Source of the DNA: UBA1140 sp964573285
Lineage (GTDB): Bacteria; Campylobacterota; Campylobacteria; Campylobacterales; Sulfurovaceae
Direction of reading: 5' to 3'
Length of the DNA: 21,988 nt
NCBI GenBank assembly: GCA_964573285.1
Contig: CAZNJD010000045.1
Location: 1-21,988 of the forward strand
Part shown: positions 21,614 to 21,988 of the stretch, in pieces
Numbering within the stretch: position 1 is the first letter of the stretch
Layout: each line of letters begins with the position of its first letter
Made by a program: the position numbers and the translations under genes
Notes under the pieces: generated by a model
Told to the model about the DNA's origin: nothing
What the model saw: only the letters and a program-made list of their open reading frames with translations
The model's database searches: none

Positions 21614-21988
21614 TTATTTCTTCTTCAAATTTGTTAATTGCGTTGCTTGATTTTTAATTTTAATTTTAAGTTTTTCTATCTCTTTCTGAGATTTTTCTAT
21701 CTCAGTTTTTAGAGTTTTATCTGATATATCATGAACATACGCTTTTTTTGATAACTCAATAAACAGTGTTAATATATTAAAATCACTTATATCTAAAGTA
21801 GGAGAAAGTTTACAATTCGCATCGGCAATACTATTAATTTCTCTAGGAATCCAACTTAATTGAATAGACAAATCTTTAGACAAAGCGAGTAATATTTTAT
21901 CTTGAATGGCACTTTTATTATCTGACAAAATCATACAGTTAGCATAACTATTTTTTTTAATATATAAAATTGCATAATAGATAGCATA
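21614..21988 (-). CDS. RNase H-like protein with coiled-coil tail, C-terminal part
   Basis: The minus-strand frame is open to the window's right edge (124 residues visible). YAIYYAILYIKKNSY is followed by CMILSDNKSAIQ, LSWIPREINSIADANCK and a C-terminal Lys/Glu-rich coiled coil (LKTEIEKSQKEIEKLKIKI to the end). The 'SDNKSA' and 'WIPRE.N..AD' motifs are the third and fourth conserved blocks of the RNase H/RVT_3 fold; the first aspartate and the glutamate helix lie beyond the window. Such proteins may cut RNA in RNA-DNA hybrids, but catalytic competence cannot be judged here. An internal ATG at 21934 is not the start, because it would remove conserved strands. Confidence 0.7.
   Translation of the reverse strand, partial: YAIYYAILYIKKNSYANCMILSDNKSAIQDKILLALSKDLSIQLSWIPREINSIADANCKLSPTLDISDFNILTLFIELSKKAYVHDISDKTLKTEIEKSQKEIEKLKIKIKNQATQLTNLKKK

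Noticed and set aside
1..21988. CRISPR arrays or tandem repeat arrays
   Set aside because: No regularly spaced direct repeats were found by eye; AT-rich short repeats are scattered and not periodic.

Overview
The window is AT-rich DNA with tightly packed genes, many overlapping by ATGA or starting within a few bases of the previous stop. AGA/ATA-rich codon use, strong AAGGA-type ribosome binding sites, TATAAT -10 boxes without clear -35 boxes, and the gene set (YfdX, DUF1858, DUF4149, a medium-length RNase R, COG1565 methyltransferase) suggest a free-living Campylobacterota (epsilonproteobacterium), perhaps near Sulfurimonas/Sulfurovum. The phylum assignment is an inference from these traits, not from a marker gene.

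Layout. 1-248: 5' end of an AAA-ATPase-like/PD-(D/E)XK family gene on the minus strand, running off the left edge. 348-779: a YccU-type CoA-binding protein, divergent from the long plus-strand block at 833-9701. That block holds threonine ammonia-lyase, a Ppx/GppA phosphatase, PrmC, a DUF4149 membrane protein, an orphan Mla-type ABC ATPase, a DNA-deoxyinosine glycosylase, ApaH, a MidA-like methyltransferase, an unrecognised small protein, a DUF2130 coiled-coil nuclease-like protein and a conserved membrane protein with paired cysteines. 9703-9810 is the decayed C-terminus of an IS4/IS1634-type transposase. 10044-14215 is a second plus-strand block: a secreted LysM protein, an AGCS sodium/amino-acid symporter and RNase R.

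From 14209 the window becomes accessory and partly ruined. An IS607-type serine recombinase gene sits between perfect 22-bp inverted repeats (14359-14380 and 15120-15141). It is flanked by scraps of an efflux system: an ABC ATPase Q-loop fragment on one side and a TolC-like C-terminal fragment on the other, both on the minus strand. Next come an intact DUF1858/DUF2249-type gene and a NERD-domain protein with a double zinc ribbon (both minus). A YfdX-family periplasmic protein and a four-helix membrane protein with a sensor-like N-terminus form a plus-strand pair. Their promoter carries a palindrome centred near -41.5 and a stem-loop at the predicted 5' end of the mRNA, so this pair is probably regulated as a unit.

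The right end holds a DOMON-like protein (plus), an AAA/DUF4143 ATPase (minus) with a palindromic operator candidate over its start site, an HD-domain hydrolase pseudogene with a single in-frame stop, a possible 25-residue hydrophobic peptide gene, and the C-terminal part of an RNase H-like protein with a coiled-coil tail that runs off the right edge. No tRNA, rRNA or CRISPR array was seen. The least explained parts are the recombinase between inverted repeats, the YfdX regulatory region and the operator of the DUF4143 ATPase.
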